Source: Parabacteroides acidifaciens
Lineage (GTDB): Bacteria; Bacteroidota; Bacteroidia; Bacteroidales; Tannerellaceae
Length of the DNA stretch: 64,000 bases
Direction: 5' to 3'
Assembly: GCF_003363715.1 (NCBI RefSeq)
Contig: NZ_QREV01000014.1
Span: 1 to 64,000, forward strand
Part shown: positions 35,490 through 44,645 of the stretch, piece by piece
Numbering within the stretch: position 1 is the stretch's first letter
Layout of the letters: the number at the start of each line of letters is the position of its first letter
The notes under the pieces: generated by a model
Seen by the model: only the letters and a program-made list of their open reading frames with translations
Databases searched by the model: none
Told to the model about the DNA's origin: nothing
Made by a program: the position numbers and the translations under genes

Positions 35490-37487
35490 CTATCTGTAAA
35501 TCTTCGCAGCCCAACCGCCACCCGGGGCCATCTTGACTTTCACTTTGCGGTCGGCGGGAACCGGGATGATTTCCTTCTTATAGTCACGGGCGGCACGATC
35601 GGCATTGATTCCGTCGCGGAACAATTCCATCTTATAGTTGCCGTCGCCCAGGAAAGAGAGGTCGAGCTCCACTTCGCGGGCATCCCAGTTTGTCAATGCA
35701 CCGACATACCAGTTATCGCCATGATGGCGGGCAATGGCAACATACTCTCCTATCTTACCGTCCAATGCAACCGTCTTGTCCCATACGGTCGGGATATCGG
35801 CGATAAATTCCGTACATTCGGCCTCGCGTCTGTAGTTGGAAGGATTATCGCACAGCATGTTCAGCGGAGATTCAAAGATCACATAAGTGGCCAATTGATG
35901 GCAACGCGTACCCTGGCTCATCGGCTCGGTATTGATCGGGGCGTAGTTTTTACGAATCGCATTGCGCATGGCACCCTGCGTATAATCCATCGGGCCGGCC
36001 ACCATACGGACAAACGGGATCGTCACGTCGTACAACGGCATATCATATGTATTAGCCGCCCATTTCATATTTTCCAGACCATGCACGCCTTCATAATTGA
36101 TTACGTTCGGATACGTGCGTTGCAAGCCTGTCGGTTTGCATATACCATGATAATCCACCATCATCTTATATCGGGCACAAGTTTCAGCGCCCCGGTAAAG
36201 GAAGTCAATGATCTCCTGGTCGTCACGGTCCATAAAGTCGACCTTGAAACCTTTCACACCCATATCCGAATAATGTTTCACCACTTTCTCCATATCGCGG
36301 TCGAAAGCATGATAGCCGGCCCAAAGGATAATGCCGACATTCTTAGATTTGCCATAGTTGACCAGCTCCTGGATATTTATTTCCGGGATCACCTGCATCA
36401 GGTCGGCAGCCAGGTTGACAGACCAGCCTTCATCCAGGATTACATATTCGATACCATGTTCGGAGGCAAAATCGATATAATATTTATAAGTCTCGTTATT
36501 GATGCCTGCGCGGAAATCCACCCCATAGATATTCCAGTCGTTCCACCAATCCCAGGCAACCTTACCCGGCTTGATCCAGGAGAAATCCTGCACGCGGCAA
36601 GGAGAAGCCAAACGATAGACCATATCGCAATCGGCCAATTGCTTATCATCTTCCGACACGACAAACACACGCCACGGGAAAGCACGCGTCCCCTTCGTCT
36701 TGGCAATGTAGCCTTCACGTTCTTCGACCAACATCTGGAGGTTGTTATGGCCACCCTGTTTCTTCACCTTAGGATAAGGAGCAAAAACAGGCTTCAAGGC
36801 CGGTTTGTCAGTCAAGTTATTCAGGAACATACCCGGATAGTCTTCCAAGTCGGCTTCCGTGATGCAGAGTTTCTTACCGCCGTCCAGTTCGACCAGAAGC
36901 GGAAGAATCATCAACCGTTTGCTATCCAGTTTCGTGATCGGCTCATGTACATAAGGCTGCTCGAAAGAGTTCATGAACTGTTCCTCAAAAGTCGCCTTTT
37001 GGCTGTTCACATAAGGAGCGAACGTCTTATGGTCGGAAGAGAAATTATAGCCGGCTTCTTCGTTCACCACGATGATATCATTTTTCATCTTTGTGGTAAA
37101 GCGGTAAGCCATTCCATCATTATACAGACGGAAAACAAGACCGTAATTACCGCGGAACGCGAATGTCATCTCGTTATACGTATCCTCTATTTCCGTCTTT
37201 TTATAGAAAGGAGAAGGAATAGTTTTATCCACTGCCGCCTTCAAGACCTTCGATACTTTCGAATTGGCCCCCAAGACGGAGCCATCCTGCAGTGTCATGG
37301 AAATTGGCGAAGCCGCCAGAACCTCTGTCCCGTCATGTGTCAGGGAAAAACGGATATCATCACCCACAGTAACGACTACTTGCAGTTTTTTGTCCGGCGA
37401 TTGCAACTGATAGCTTTTCTGAGCCATCAACGATACGCTCCCCATCAGGAAGAGCATAATAAGAGCTTTTAGTTTCATGGTTTTCAA
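35490..37487 (-). CDS. Glycoside hydrolase family 97 (probable retaining alpha-galactosidase)
   Basis: This 665-residue secreted or periplasmic enzyme has signal peptide 1-22. The N-terminal GH97 beta-sandwich spans about 25-290, the (beta/alpha)8 barrel about 300-570 (VAWDWWNDWNIYGVDF), and a C-terminal beta domain follows. The segment GFKVDFMDRDDQE (about 414-426) carries aspartate at the position of the catalytic nucleophile of the retaining GH97 alpha-galactosidases; the inverting alpha-glucosidases (SusB type) use glutamates instead. The substrate class is thus inferred from one segment. It is divergent from an SGNH esterase-like gene. Confidence 0.85.
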   Translation of the reverse strand: MKTMKLKALIMLFLMGSVSLMAQKSYQLQSPDKKLQVVVTVGDDIRFSLTHDGTEVLAASPISMTLQDGSVLGANSKVSKVLKAAVDKTIPSPFYKKTEIEDTYNEMTFAFRGNYGLVFRLYNDGMAYRFTTKMKNDIIVVNEEAGYNFSSDHKTFAPYVNSQKATFEEQFMNSFEQPYVHEPITKLDSKRLMILPLLVELDGGKKLCITEADLEDYPGMFLNNLTDKPALKPVFAPYPKVKKQGGHNNLQMLVEEREGYIAKTKGTRAFPWRVFVVSEDDKQLADCDMVYRLASPCRVQDFSWIKPGKVAWDWWNDWNIYGVDFRAGINNETYKYYIDFASEHGIEYVILDEGWSVNLAADLMQVIPEINIQELVNYGKSKNVGIILWAGYHAFDRDMEKVVKHYSDMGVKGFKVDFMDRDDQEIIDFLYRGAETCARYKMMVDYHGICKPTGLQRTYPNVINYEGVHGLENMKWAANTYDMPLYDVTIPFVRMVAGPMDYTQGAMRNAIRKNYAPINTEPMSQGTRCHQLATYVIFESPLNMLCDNPSNYRREAECTEFIADIPTVWDKTVALDGKIGEYVAIARHHGDNWYVGALTNWDAREVELDLSFLGDGNYKMELFRDGINADRAARDYKKEIIPVPADRKVKVKMAPGGGWAAKIYR

Positions 37488-37504
37488 ATTTAATTAACTG
37501 ACGG

Positions 37505-37512
37505 CAAATATA
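37505..37512 (-). promoter_or_regulatory. -7 promoter box of the GH97 gene
   Basis: The minus strand reads TATATTTG (TAnnTTTG), 18 bases before the ATG. The palindrome ttttgcaaaa (37533-37542) lies upstream, between the two divergent promoters. Confidence 0.55.
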
Positions 37513-37548
37513 CGGGAATAAACAGGAAAAGCTTTTGCAAAATTGTCT

Positions 37549-37556
37549 TATCTTTG
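37549..37556 (+). promoter_or_regulatory. -7 promoter box of the SGNH gene
   Basis: TATCTTTG (TAnnTTTG), transcription predicted from about 37563. This excludes the ATG-like start at 37554 and supports the ATG at 37599. Confidence 0.55.
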
Positions 37557-37598
37557 TTGATATTGTATCATAATACAGCTATAAAAGGGACTATTTGT

Positions 37599-39332
37599 AT
37601 GAAAAAGCTTATTTGTTTACTGTTTTGCAGCCTTCTTTTCCTTCCGGCTGCCGCCCAATGGAAATGGCATAATCCGATGAAAGCCGGTTTTCCGGTTATC
37701 CAAAACCAGGGATTCACAAAGGAAATCGGAAACACTTACACCCGCTTGCCGGAACGTGCCAATGGCGTGGTGAGCGAACCGGTCTGGAACCTGTCGCGCC
37801 ATTCGGCCGGACTTGCCATCCATTTCTACAGCGATGCGCCTCAGATTAAAGTCCGCTATACCGTAACCGGCAGCCTGAACATGCCGCATATGCCCTCGAC
37901 CGGCGTTTCCGGCGTCGACCTCTACAGCATCGACAGCGACGGAAAATGGCACTTCTGTTTCGGCGGCTATTCGTTTCAAGATACGATTACCTATACATAT
38001 AATAATATAGGTAAAGACCGCTATCATAAACAAGGGTTTGAATACCGGCTCTATCTCCCGCTGTACAACGGGGTGAAATGGCTGGAGATCGGTACGCCCG
38101 AAGACAGCCATCTGGAATTTATCCCGCTTTCTCCCGAAAAGCCGATTGTCCTCTACGGGACTTCCATTGCGCAGGGAGCTTGCGCCTCCCGTCCGGCAAT
38201 GGCGTGGAGCACGATCCTGCAACGCTCACTCGACTACCCGTTGATAAACCTGGGATTCTCCGGCAACGGCAGACTGGCAAAAGAGGTGTTGCAATTTATC
38301 AATGAGACGGACGCGCGTCTGTACATTCTGGACTGTATGCCCAACCTGCCCAACCAGGAGGAAGAAGAGGTGACAGCCCTTGCCATCGCCGCCGTCAAGC
38401 AGATCCGGGAGAAGCATTCGGCTCCTATCCTGCTGATCGAACATGCCGGATACAGTAATATGCAGACTGACTCCACCGAATACAAACGGCTTATGAAAGT
38501 GAACCGGGCTTCCCGTAAAGCCTACGAGCAGATACAGACCGAAGGGATTCCGGGCGTCTTCTACCTCACCCGCGAAGAGCTGAACATTCCTGCCGACGGC
38601 TGGGTAGACAGCGTGCATCCGTCCGACTTGGGCGCACAGCAGCAGGCTACGGTTGTAGAAAAGAAGATACGCGAAATCCTGCATATCCCTCTCGGTTCCT
38701 TCGCAACAACCATCCCCGTCACCCAACGCCGCGAACCGCATATGTACGAATGGCACGCCCGCCACCGCGCTATCTTGGAGCAAGTACGCAACCATCCGCC
38801 CAAAGCTGTCATCATAGGCAACTCGATCACCCATTATTGGGGAGGCGAACCGGAACACCGGAACAAGAACGGAAGGGAGACATGGGAGAAAGTGATGCGC
38901 CCCGCCGGCTTCCAAAACCTGGGCTATGGCTGGGACCGGATAGAGAATGTGCTTTGGCGCGTGTACCACGGCGAACTGGATGGCTATGACGCCGGCAAAG
39001 TAGTCCTGATGATCGGCACGAACAACTGTGGACTGAACAGCGACAATGAGATTGTCGAAGGCCTCCGCTTCCTACTCTCCGCCATCCGCCAGCGTCAGCC
39101 GAACACCTCCATCAAAGTCATCGGAATCCTTCCCCGCCGCAATCAGGAGCAATGGGTGAAAAACATCAACATCGATATCAAAGAAATGGTGGAAACGGAA
39201 GGCTTCGAATTTGCCAACCCGGGAACAGCCCTGCTGCAACAAGACGGCAAAACAAACGAAAGCTTGTTTATCGGCGACGGGTTGCACCCGAACGAGGAGG
39301 GATATAAACTGATTGCAGGAGATATATTATAA
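37599..39332 (+). CDS. Secreted protein with two SGNH-hydrolase domains
   Basis: This 577-residue protein has signal peptide 1-20 (LICLLFCSLLFLPAAAQ). A beta-sandwich at about 35-165 is followed by SGNH domain 1 (about 180-360: GTSIAQG, GFSGNG, DSVHPSDLG). SGNH domain 2 covers about 400-577 (IIGNSITHYWGG, LMIGTNNCG, DGLHPNEEG). Both keep Ser, Gly, Asn and the Asp-x-x-His pair, so both may be active esterases, for example deacetylating sugars. The start at 37599 is set by the promoter and signal peptide. Divergent from the GH97 gene, which suggests joint action on one glycan (inference). Confidence 0.85.
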   Translation: MKKLICLLFCSLLFLPAAAQWKWHNPMKAGFPVIQNQGFTKEIGNTYTRLPERANGVVSEPVWNLSRHSAGLAIHFYSDAPQIKVRYTVTGSLNMPHMPSTGVSGVDLYSIDSDGKWHFCFGGYSFQDTITYTYNNIGKDRYHKQGFEYRLYLPLYNGVKWLEIGTPEDSHLEFIPLSPEKPIVLYGTSIAQGACASRPAMAWSTILQRSLDYPLINLGFSGNGRLAKEVLQFINETDARLYILDCMPNLPNQEEEEVTALAIAAVKQIREKHSAPILLIEHAGYSNMQTDSTEYKRLMKVNRASRKAYEQIQTEGIPGVFYLTREELNIPADGWVDSVHPSDLGAQQQATVVEKKIREILHIPLGSFATTIPVTQRREPHMYEWHARHRAILEQVRNHPPKAVIIGNSITHYWGGEPEHRNKNGRETWEKVMRPAGFQNLGYGWDRIENVLWRVYHGELDGYDAGKVVLMIGTNNCGLNSDNEIVEGLRFLLSAIRQRQPNTSIKVIGILPRRNQEQWVKNINIDIKEMVETEGFEFANPGTALLQQDGKTNESLFIGDGLHPNEEGYKLIAGDIL

Positions 39333-39474
39333 TTAAAACAATCATTATAAAAGAGGGTACACCAGAAGCTGCTTATCCCCGCGCTAAACGCAGGATCGCA
39401 AAAAGACAGGAGTTATCAATTTTCTGATGTAATTTCCACATCAAGAACGAGAATAAAGCTCTACTGTCCCCTCT

Positions 39475-40521
39475 TCATTTATCAATCAAACTTTCACTAT
39501 CATCTGAATGCATTATGTTTTTCAATACACATTCCCGACTGGTATTAGCATAACAATATACACAGAAATGATGGCAAGTATTATACATACCGATATCCTT
39601 ACTCACCATACAGCCACAAACCTTACGTTGTCCTTTGTCTTTTAAGTTCTTTCGTTTGTCTGGCATAACAGGAAGCATACCGAAAATATCCGGTTCGGGC
39701 AATTTGCCAGTCTGAAGATAATACATCAATTCGTAGTCATCACCGAACACACATTCCATTAATTCACCATCAATACAACGATTATGCTCAATGCCATAAG
39801 TATCCAAATCAACATCTTCAGCACAAGTAGCAAGTACTACATTCCATCCGGCAGATGCCCACGTTTCACGAAGCTTTACCAATCCTTCTACCATTTCTTG
39901 GCGTTGTGTCGTATTCATCTCTGCCCCTTCGACATTGCTCTTAGAAAAATAATGAGTCTCTTTAACAAGGTTATTCTGCACTTTGCGGTAGGCTTTCACA
40001 TCCACAAAACTAAATACAAGTTTATCAGTATAACCTTTCAAACAATTACCAATCTTCCACATACGACTAAGTAAAATGCGGGGAGTAATAGACGGAGTGA
40101 TAATAAGCGGGTCAAACCGCCAGATTATCCGTTCTTTCCCTATCATTTCCGATAACTGACGAAAAATACCCACTCGTTGCTCTACACTTGGAACATTTGG
40201 CTCAAAACCTTCATCAGTATAATCGTTCAATGTCACTTGGAAGTAATAATGAATGCCCCGTTCATCAAGTTCATGCAGATAAGGCAATATTGGTTTCGGA
40301 TTCTTCGTCCAAAACACAATGACTTTACACCGCTCGAATGAGACATACATTTTTTGCTGATTGAACGGATTATACCATACACAATAACCTCTAGCCAAAC
40401 GATTGAAGAACCATTTAGCATAAAAAGCCGGGATATCCGTTGATCGGCTGGCGGAGATAATAACGGGAGCCACAGCCTCTACTTGCTCGCCGAAGTCGGT
40501 AGTGATAAAAATTTTATCCAT
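39475..40521 (-). CDS. DUF1848 protein (radical-SAM-like)
   Basis: This 348-residue protein matches the DUF1848 family by its N-terminus (ITTDFGEQVE, IISASRSTDIPAFY, WYNPFN), VFWTKNP and IWRFDPLI segments. The cysteine motif C-x3-C-x2-C (CHHFCVYCYA) lies near the C-terminus (about 322-331), where these proteins are thought to hold an iron-sulfur cluster; a further CGC lies upstream. The reaction is unknown. It lies 23 bases after the NTF2-like gene on the same strand. A decayed copy of its first 40 codons lies at 41380-41538. Confidence 0.85.
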   Translation of the reverse strand: MDKIFITTDFGEQVEAVAPVIISASRSTDIPAFYAKWFFNRLARGYCVWYNPFNQQKMYVSFERCKVIVFWTKNPKPILPYLHELDERGIHYYFQVTLNDYTDEGFEPNVPSVEQRVGIFRQLSEMIGKERIIWRFDPLIITPSITPRILLSRMWKIGNCLKGYTDKLVFSFVDVKAYRKVQNNLVKETHYFSKSNVEGAEMNTTQRQEMVEGLVKLRETWASAGWNVVLATCAEDVDLDTYGIEHNRCIDGELMECVFGDDYELMYYLQTGKLPEPDIFGMLPVMPDKRKNLKDKGQRKVCGCMVSKDIGMYNTCHHFCVYCYANTSRECVLKNIMHSDDSESLIDK

Positions 40522-40544
40522 AACTATTGCTTTTATTTAGGCTC

Positions 40545-41366
40545 TTATTCCTGCAAATTTTCTAATACATATAAATCAGAAAAGCACATATCCGCACGAT
40601 ATGCCATCCCGTGATGAACTTTTATAGCGATTATAACAGGTCTATTATTATCTTGGACCAGGTAAATGCCTTTCTTATTCGGTATTGCATTTACCTTTAC
40701 AACACTTCCTGTTTGAATGATAGTATTGAATTTTACTGCAAGATAGTTTAAATATTTATCTTTTCCTTTCATCTCTTCAAGAACCCATTGTGATGAATAA
40801 GTAAAATCAGGAACAAGATATGGCTCAATTATAGATACATCTTTCTTATTCCAAGCCTCTTCAAAAGCGATTATAACATTACAATTATTCTCATAACTAT
40901 TTTCTCTCACTCCTGCACTTACGACTTCTTCTAAATCTTTTTTCTGATATTCTTCTACAAATCGAATAAGCGAAGGATATGCGATCTTTGCAAAATAATT
41001 AGTTGTACATCCTAAAAGAAGTAAAGATAGCTCATCATTGGACAGATCAATAAATACCATATCTTCAATGAAATTATCAGTAACCGGCATCCAATATTCT
41101 GAAAATTGTTTAGCTAAATCAGAATCAAGTTTATGAAAATGTTCAATCCATTGATCATAACAAACCTTTGCTTTATTAGCAGAAATCACATGTTTAGGAA
41201 ATTCCACAAGGGAAAAACATCCTAATATTTCAGAATACTCTGCATATAAAGGGAATGACACTTCGTCCAGATACTTCCAAGCTTCAGGTTTATTATTAAA
41301 ATAGGAAATGATGTTTATAGCTTGTTGCACCCGATTACTGATTATTTTATCTTGAATCATATTCAT
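40545..41366 (-). CDS. Uncharacterised protein with C-terminal NTF2-like domain
   Basis: I do not recognise the N-terminal helical part (1-155) of this 273-residue cytoplasmic protein. The C-terminal part (about 160-270, FEEAWNKKDVSIIEPYLVP, YLNYLAVKFNTII) has the pattern of SnoaL/NTF2-like folds. An ATG two codons later is an alternative start. Base composition is AT-rich like the genes to its right. It separates the intact DUF1848 gene from a decayed DUF1848 start, so it may have arrived by insertion. Confidence 0.6.
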   Translation of the reverse strand: MNMIQDKIISNRVQQAINIISYFNNKPEAWKYLDEVSFPLYAEYSEILGCFSLVEFPKHVISANKAKVCYDQWIEHFHKLDSDLAKQFSEYWMPVTDNFIEDMVFIDLSNDELSLLLLGCTTNYFAKIAYPSLIRFVEEYQKKDLEEVVSAGVRENSYENNCNVIIAFEEAWNKKDVSIIEPYLVPDFTYSSQWVLEEMKGKDKYLNYLAVKFNTIIQTGSVVKVNAIPNKKGIYLVQDNNRPVIIAIKVHHGMAYRADMCFSDLYVLENLQE

Positions 41367-41379
41367 TTACATTAAAATA

Positions 41380-41538
41380 TTAAAAATTATCATTGAATAC
41401 CTTTCTTAATCTAAAGTAAAAAAAGCGCTTAACACAAAAGGCCAGAATATCTGTCAACCAGTTGGTAATGATAAAGATTAAAGCTACGACCTCTATTTGC
41501 TCACCGAAATCGGTAGTGATGATTACATTTTTTTTCAT
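41380..41538 (-). pseudogene. Decayed 5' fragment of a second DUF1848 gene
   Basis: The minus strand from the ATG at 41538 encodes 52 residues beginning MKKNVIITTDFGEQIEVVA and continuing to TDILAFCVKRFF. This matches the intact neighbour (MDKIFITTDFGEQVEAVA, then STDIPAFYAKWFF) before diverging to a stop at 41380. The remaining 300 or so codons are missing. The fragment overlaps the end of the 695-residue gene in another frame by 38 bases with an ATGA-like junction, so a DUF1848 gene probably once followed that operon directly. Confidence 0.75.
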
Positions 41539-43588
41539 TCCTGATCTCTTTCAGTTCTTTCTCAACCCTCCTAGCCAGTTCATCAGTGAACAAATTTAGA
41601 AGCTCTTTATGACTCTTAGATTCTCCACGACTTTCTTTTTTACATAAGTGCAAGAAATAATCAATATGTTTATCGCTCATACAGTCATATCCTTCCGCCG
41701 TATAAGCCCAATTATCATTTAATCTTTTTTCAACTTTCTTATTAGAAGAACGCAATTTTTTCAAAGATTTCAAATCCGGCAATTCTTCCTTTGGGAATAA
41801 GGTTAAATCCTTATCCTTGTTATTTCCTTTAACTCTCCGGTTCTTTCCTTGAGTTGGATTGAGTTTTTTCTCTAAATACTTCTGTACGGTTTTCTGAAGA
41901 CCTTTTCCGCTATTAATGCGTGGATCTTCTTTTATATCTGATAAGAAATCAGCACTGATTCCTCTATGTCGGACACAAATTTCCATATATACAGATATAT
42001 CCTTTTTAGCACCCGAGCACCCACAATCACGAAGAAATTCATTTATCTGATCCTCGTAGGAGAAATCAACCTCATCTATAGATGTCTCTTCATCAACCAT
42101 CACAGATTTATCTTTCGGCAGAGTAGGATCAGTCCCTAATAATTGACCATATAATTCTTTATAAACATCTGCCACATATTTTTTTTCATCAACTCCTTTT
42201 TCATCAACGTTTAGCAAATTATCTGTAAAATCCCTTGTCAGATTAGCAAAACCATTCAACTCGCCATAGAAGGCAAAAGCAAGGCGATAGTCCGAAATGG
42301 ATTTACTTTGCATAAAAGCAAGCAACTGTTCCCAATCATTTCCTTTCGCTATAACGGCTACAATAGAAGAAACTAACAGATTATCCCACCTGAACATATT
42401 TTCCTGTCCTCTCACATATTTACGCATCTGATTCAATAATAGCTTCGCTTCACTGCCTTCCCAAGTATCTTTATATATTTCCTTTGCTTTTGTTGTAACT
42501 TCATCGGAGATTTTCTCCTTAAAAGAACTAATCTTCCCATTGTATGCCCTTGATAACAACACCTCGTTCACCCAAGCGATTATCAAGCTGTTTTCTAATC
42601 TTTCACCCAAAAGTTTATTTGAGATCTTGCTTAAACGGCAATCTGTTATAATGATCTCCTCAGCTGAAGGTTCCAATCGCTTCTGAACCTTTCGAACTTG
42701 TTTTTGTAATACATCTTGTTGCTCTTTCAACCAATCAATAGCAGGATTATTATTTTCGGGAGAATACCTCAAATATCTTATAAGTTCTTCCACATCAATT
42801 ATTCCTGGATACTTCATCCCCGATTTAATCCAATCCTCTATCTCTTGTATAGGCATCCTAAGTTCCAACAAGCGTACTATAAGTGGATTATACTTTTGCA
42901 ATCCTGTAAATAAAATATTTAGCCTCTCATTCTGGACTGTGGTAAGAAAATGATCTTCTGATGACAAGACGGAGAAAAAAATATCTTGTAACTCTCGTAG
43001 TATATTCACCTTTCGAGTAACCTCAGGCGTAGAAGAAAGCGAAGCTCCTATATAATAGCCATACAACAAGCCTTTCAATTTATTAATACGATAATCATAT
43101 TCAATTTTCTCATTATTCAAGCCGACATTCAATTCCATTTTAGGAATATTACCCACTGTCGGACTCTCTACAACAAGTCTCTTGCGATAAAATTCCACGA
43201 GTTTTGTTTCCTGACTGCTGTCAGATAAAGACAATGCGACATGTTGATCTTGTGCCGAGAAAAAGATGAACCGAGTTCGCCACGGTGACAGATAAATAGT
43301 ATGATCGCTATAGAATACACCCTCTGCGACCTGTGGAAAATCCTCATCCGTACAGATTTCGACAAGCAAAGGATGATCCTCAATATCACTACTCGGACGA
43401 GTGAATCCGATAGGCCTATCATAAAGGAGAATCACATTATCAATGTTATTCTCCGGTATCTCCAACCAACGAGAATAACCAAACCCTCTCCGTTCATAAA
43501 AAGCTTTTGGAGAAATACTTTCACTCGACAATATATTATTGAAGTTGAAAGTGGAAGTAGGAATATATAATTTTTTCATATCGTTCAA
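41501..43588 (-). CDS. Large protein of unknown family, third gene of the methyltransferase/helicase unit
   Basis: I do not recognise this 695-residue cytoplasmic protein. Seen: an N-terminal beta-rich section (LYIPTSTFNFNNILSSESIS, ERRGFGYSRWLEIPENNIDN), a long helical middle (about 160-470), and a basic, lysine-rich section at about 580-640. No P-loop, nuclease triad or membrane helix is evident. Its ATG overlaps the helicase stop by four bases (ATGA), so it is translationally coupled. Its last ten codons run across the start of the DUF1848 remnant, so the native C-terminus may have been altered. Context suggests a partner of the helicase, possibly in defence. Confidence 0.7.
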   Translation of the reverse strand: MNDMKKLYIPTSTFNFNNILSSESISPKAFYERRGFGYSRWLEIPENNIDNVILLYDRPIGFTRPSSDIEDHPLLVEICTDEDFPQVAEGVFYSDHTIYLSPWRTRFIFFSAQDQHVALSLSDSSQETKLVEFYRKRLVVESPTVGNIPKMELNVGLNNEKIEYDYRINKLKGLLYGYYIGASLSSTPEVTRKVNILRELQDIFFSVLSSEDHFLTTVQNERLNILFTGLQKYNPLIVRLLELRMPIQEIEDWIKSGMKYPGIIDVEELIRYLRYSPENNNPAIDWLKEQQDVLQKQVRKVQKRLEPSAEEIIITDCRLSKISNKLLGERLENSLIIAWVNEVLLSRAYNGKISSFKEKISDEVTTKAKEIYKDTWEGSEAKLLLNQMRKYVRGQENMFRWDNLLVSSIVAVIAKGNDWEQLLAFMQSKSISDYRLAFAFYGELNGFANLTRDFTDNLLNVDEKGVDEKKYVADVYKELYGQLLGTDPTLPKDKSVMVDEETSIDEVDFSYEDQINEFLRDCGCSGAKKDISVYMEICVRHRGISADFLSDIKEDPRINSGKGLQKTVQKYLEKKLNPTQGKNRRVKGNNKDKDLTLFPKEELPDLKSLKKLRSSNKKVEKRLNDNWAYTAEGYDCMSDKHIDYFLHLCKKESRGESKSHKELLNLFTDELARRVEKELKEIRNEKKCNHHYRFR

Positions 43589-44643
43589 ATATCTTCTATT
43601 TCTTCTATTTCTGAAATTTCATACAAATCCGGGGATATATCTGATAGAGGTTTAGGCAACAATCCACTATACATTATATATAAGTTCCTATACGTACGCG
43701 TCATCGCCACATAAAGAGATTTTCGTTGAGAACCTCCATCATCACTAAAATCCTCTATACATGGAAGGAATACAGTCTCAAATTGCAATCCTTTCGCACT
43801 ATGATAAGTCATTACTTTCGGATTGGTAGTCGAAAAGTTCAAAGAATCTTCACTATTACGCCAATTCTCTTTATCTGAATAACGTAACTCAACATTCAAT
43901 CCTAAACATTTCAACCTTCCTCCTATATCTTTAACCATTTCATTATGAGGCAACAAGACTGCGACATCCAACAAGTCATTCCTTTCAATAATACACTTTA
44001 CAGCAATTAGTTGACTTTCTATATCATCATATTTCAAAATATGTGGCATTACTGTTTCCTGACTTTTGTACGTACTTTCTTCAAATGGTGGCAAATCAAC
44101 ACCAACCGACTGTACCAATTTTGCAACCGGTATTGGCAAGCGATAATTACGGTATAACTCCCAAACCTTTGGCCTTTCTCCTCTAGGCAAAAGATATCCA
44201 ATATCTTCCACAGGTAATGTGTCTTTCAATCCTTCATAAATAGATTGTGCAGTATCACCGAAAAAAATGAAATGCTTCTTTGCTGCATCAATAAACTCTC
44301 TTATTTCCTCTTCTTCAAAATCCTGTATTTCATCTACGATAATATAATCAGCAGGACTGCAATTTTCTCTATTTTTCCATGCCCAATAATAAAGGAAAGT
44401 ATTTTTTAGCCCTAAACTTTGCCTCCCTGCATTCATGTATTGACAAAGAGCTTTCGTAAACACGATGATTTTATAATTATCTCCTCGTTCCTTTTGTATA
44501 CGTTGCGCTTTTATTAAAGCAAGTACAGATTTACCGCTACCAGCACACCCAGTTACGATACACGATTTATCAAGGACAGCCATTAATACTTTAATCTGAT
44601 CTTCATCTAACTCAGATTCTTTTATCATCCAATCCTTTTTCAT
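43585..44643 (-). CDS. Compact UvrD/Rep-like superfamily 1 helicase
   Basis: This 352-residue ATPase has superfamily 1 motifs in order: GCAGSGKSVLA (Walker A, about 32-42), IIVDEIQDF (Walker B), FFGDTAQSIY (motif III), ELYRNYRLP (motif IV), VMTYHSAKGLQFETVFLP (motif V) and LYVAMTRTYRNLYIMYSG (motif VI). It is about half the length of UvrD, with no room for full 1B/2B insertions. The frame is open to 44673, but the ATG at 44643 starts two bases after the methyltransferase stop and gives MKKDWMIKE, so I prefer it. It overlaps the next gene by four bases. Confidence 0.82.
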   Translation of the reverse strand: MKKDWMIKESELDEDQIKVLMAVLDKSCIVTGCAGSGKSVLALIKAQRIQKERGDNYKIIVFTKALCQYMNAGRQSLGLKNTFLYYWAWKNRENCSPADYIIVDEIQDFEEEEIREFIDAAKKHFIFFGDTAQSIYEGLKDTLPVEDIGYLLPRGERPKVWELYRNYRLPIPVAKLVQSVGVDLPPFEESTYKSQETVMPHILKYDDIESQLIAVKCIIERNDLLDVAVLLPHNEMVKDIGGRLKCLGLNVELRYSDKENWRNSEDSLNFSTTNPKVMTYHSAKGLQFETVFLPCIEDFSDDGGSQRKSLYVAMTRTYRNLYIMYSGLLPKPLSDISPDLYEISEIEEIEDI

Positions 44644-44645
44644 GA

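Noticed and set aside
35721-37472. 583-codon frame on the plus strand opposite the GH97 gene
   Set aside because: Antisense shadow of a recognisable GH97 enzyme; no family resemblance of its own.
39333-39474. Possible repeat or gene remnant between the SGNH gene and the DUF1848 gene
   Set aside because: No frame, hairpin or similarity to other parts of the window could be seen.
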